Assembly: GCA_035578175.1 (NCBI GenBank)
Contig: JAQMRL010000001.1
Span: 189,741,783-189,805,782 of the forward strand
Source: Catonia carolina
Lineage: Eukaryota; Arthropoda; Insecta; Hemiptera; Achilidae
Reading direction: 5' to 3'
Length of the DNA stretch: 64,000 nt
In this document: piece by piece, positions 63,399 through 64,000 of the stretch
How positions within the stretch are numbered: position 1 is the stretch's first letter
How the letters are laid out: every line of letters starts with the position of its first letter
The notes under the pieces: generated by a model
What the model saw: only the letters and a program-made list of their open reading frames with translations
What the model was told of the DNA's origin: nothing
The model's database searches: none
Position numbers and translations under genes: made by a program

Positions 63399-64000
63399 CT
63401 AAAAAAATATATAACATTAAGATACTTTTGAATTGTAATCCTACATAGGATGTATGATAAAATAATAATAAAAATAAAATTAATAAAATAAGATACCTTG
63501 ATGTTTAAAAATACAATAAGAAAACAAATGTTGTTGAAAAGATGAAAAAACAATACACCATGCAACAATTCTGTTCATCTTTTTCTGACAGTTAATGAGT
63601 GGCTCAAATATTTTTGAAAAAGGTCTGATGGAAACAACTTTGATATACTTTTACAATACAGTTTGTTCTGCTAAGTATGGCTAATTATTTTTTAATGTAT
63701 CGTCTGTAATCTTATCCACGATTAATTTAGAAGTCAAGACACCACCCGTATTTATATGAACCACCCATCAAAAAAACAGAATTTTACAATTTATCAGCAA
63801 GTTTGTAAATGTTGCTGGTTTAAGTTAACATGAGAACGTGTTTAAAAGCTAAAGTAAAGTAACAACTCTACACAGCTCACAAAACAAGGTTCATTTTTTG
63901 TTTTACGTCAAACATTATGCACATAGATTAATGGATGTTAATGCAGACGGAATATTTATAAGGACGGCGATTTCAGTGTACGTTAACATAACCTATATTA
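63399..64000. other. Intron upstream of the first visible exon, nothing assigned
   Basis: AT-rich; searched on the minus strand for the DDX27 start region without success. Confidence 0.5.

Overview
This is insect nuclear DNA: AT-rich, with one interrupted host gene embedded in layers of transposable elements. The element mix (mariner/Tc1, pogo/Tigger, piggyBac, PIF/Harbinger, Helitron and Helentron-like, Penelope-like, non-LTR, Ty3/gypsy and tRNA-derived SINEs) and the large introns suggest a big-genome hemipteran or similar insect. The order is a guess.

The only clear host gene is on the minus strand: a DDX27/Drs1-type DEAD-box RNA helicase used in ribosome biogenesis. Twelve exons from 63398 down to 9407 join in phase with GT-AG introns and carry every helicase motif from Q to VI, about 709 codons. 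The first and last exons lie outside the window. About 2.1 kb of coding sequence is spread over 54 kb, and the introns are almost entirely mobile elements.

The most abundant repeat is an element of about 0.9 kb with about 17 full or partial copies. It has a 13-bp inverted repeat (ACTTTCTCTTGCC), an internal (CA)n tract and a terminal hairpin. That is the layout of a non-autonomous Helentron (HINE/DINE-1 type). Two copies are nested inside other copies, two are split by other elements, and one ends exactly at a helicase splice donor.

By region. 1-9.4 kb: deleted mariner-type elements, a 4.5-kb block with GAGGAC repeats between two half HINEs, a canonical Helitron 3' end and a deleted IS630-type element. 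9.4-20 kb: helicase exons 12 to 9, three TTAA elements, a duplicated 175-bp sequence whose two copies show empty and filled sites for three insertions, and nested HINEs. 20-29 kb: five histone-mRNA-type 3' stem-loops, Penelope-derived inverted repeats with hammerhead ribozyme motifs, a foldback mariner, a large TTAA element, and gypsy and LINE ends. 29-44 kb: helicase exons 7 to 5, more HINEs, a nearly intact mariner nested in an older Tc1-type element, and a nearly intact pogo-type element. 44-64 kb: exons 4 to 1, nested HINEs, three copies of one MITE, a Tigger/jerky remnant split by three insertions, a third foldback mariner, a PIF/Harbinger remnant and a cluster of Penelope-derived palindromes.

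A recurring theme is inverted duplication of element ends: four mariner-type elements, the Penelope-derived repeats, one HINE and two unassigned palindromes. No coherent new gene system was found. The points most worth checking are the hammerhead motifs, the stem-loop array, the multi-family foldbacks and the unassigned 4.5-kb block.
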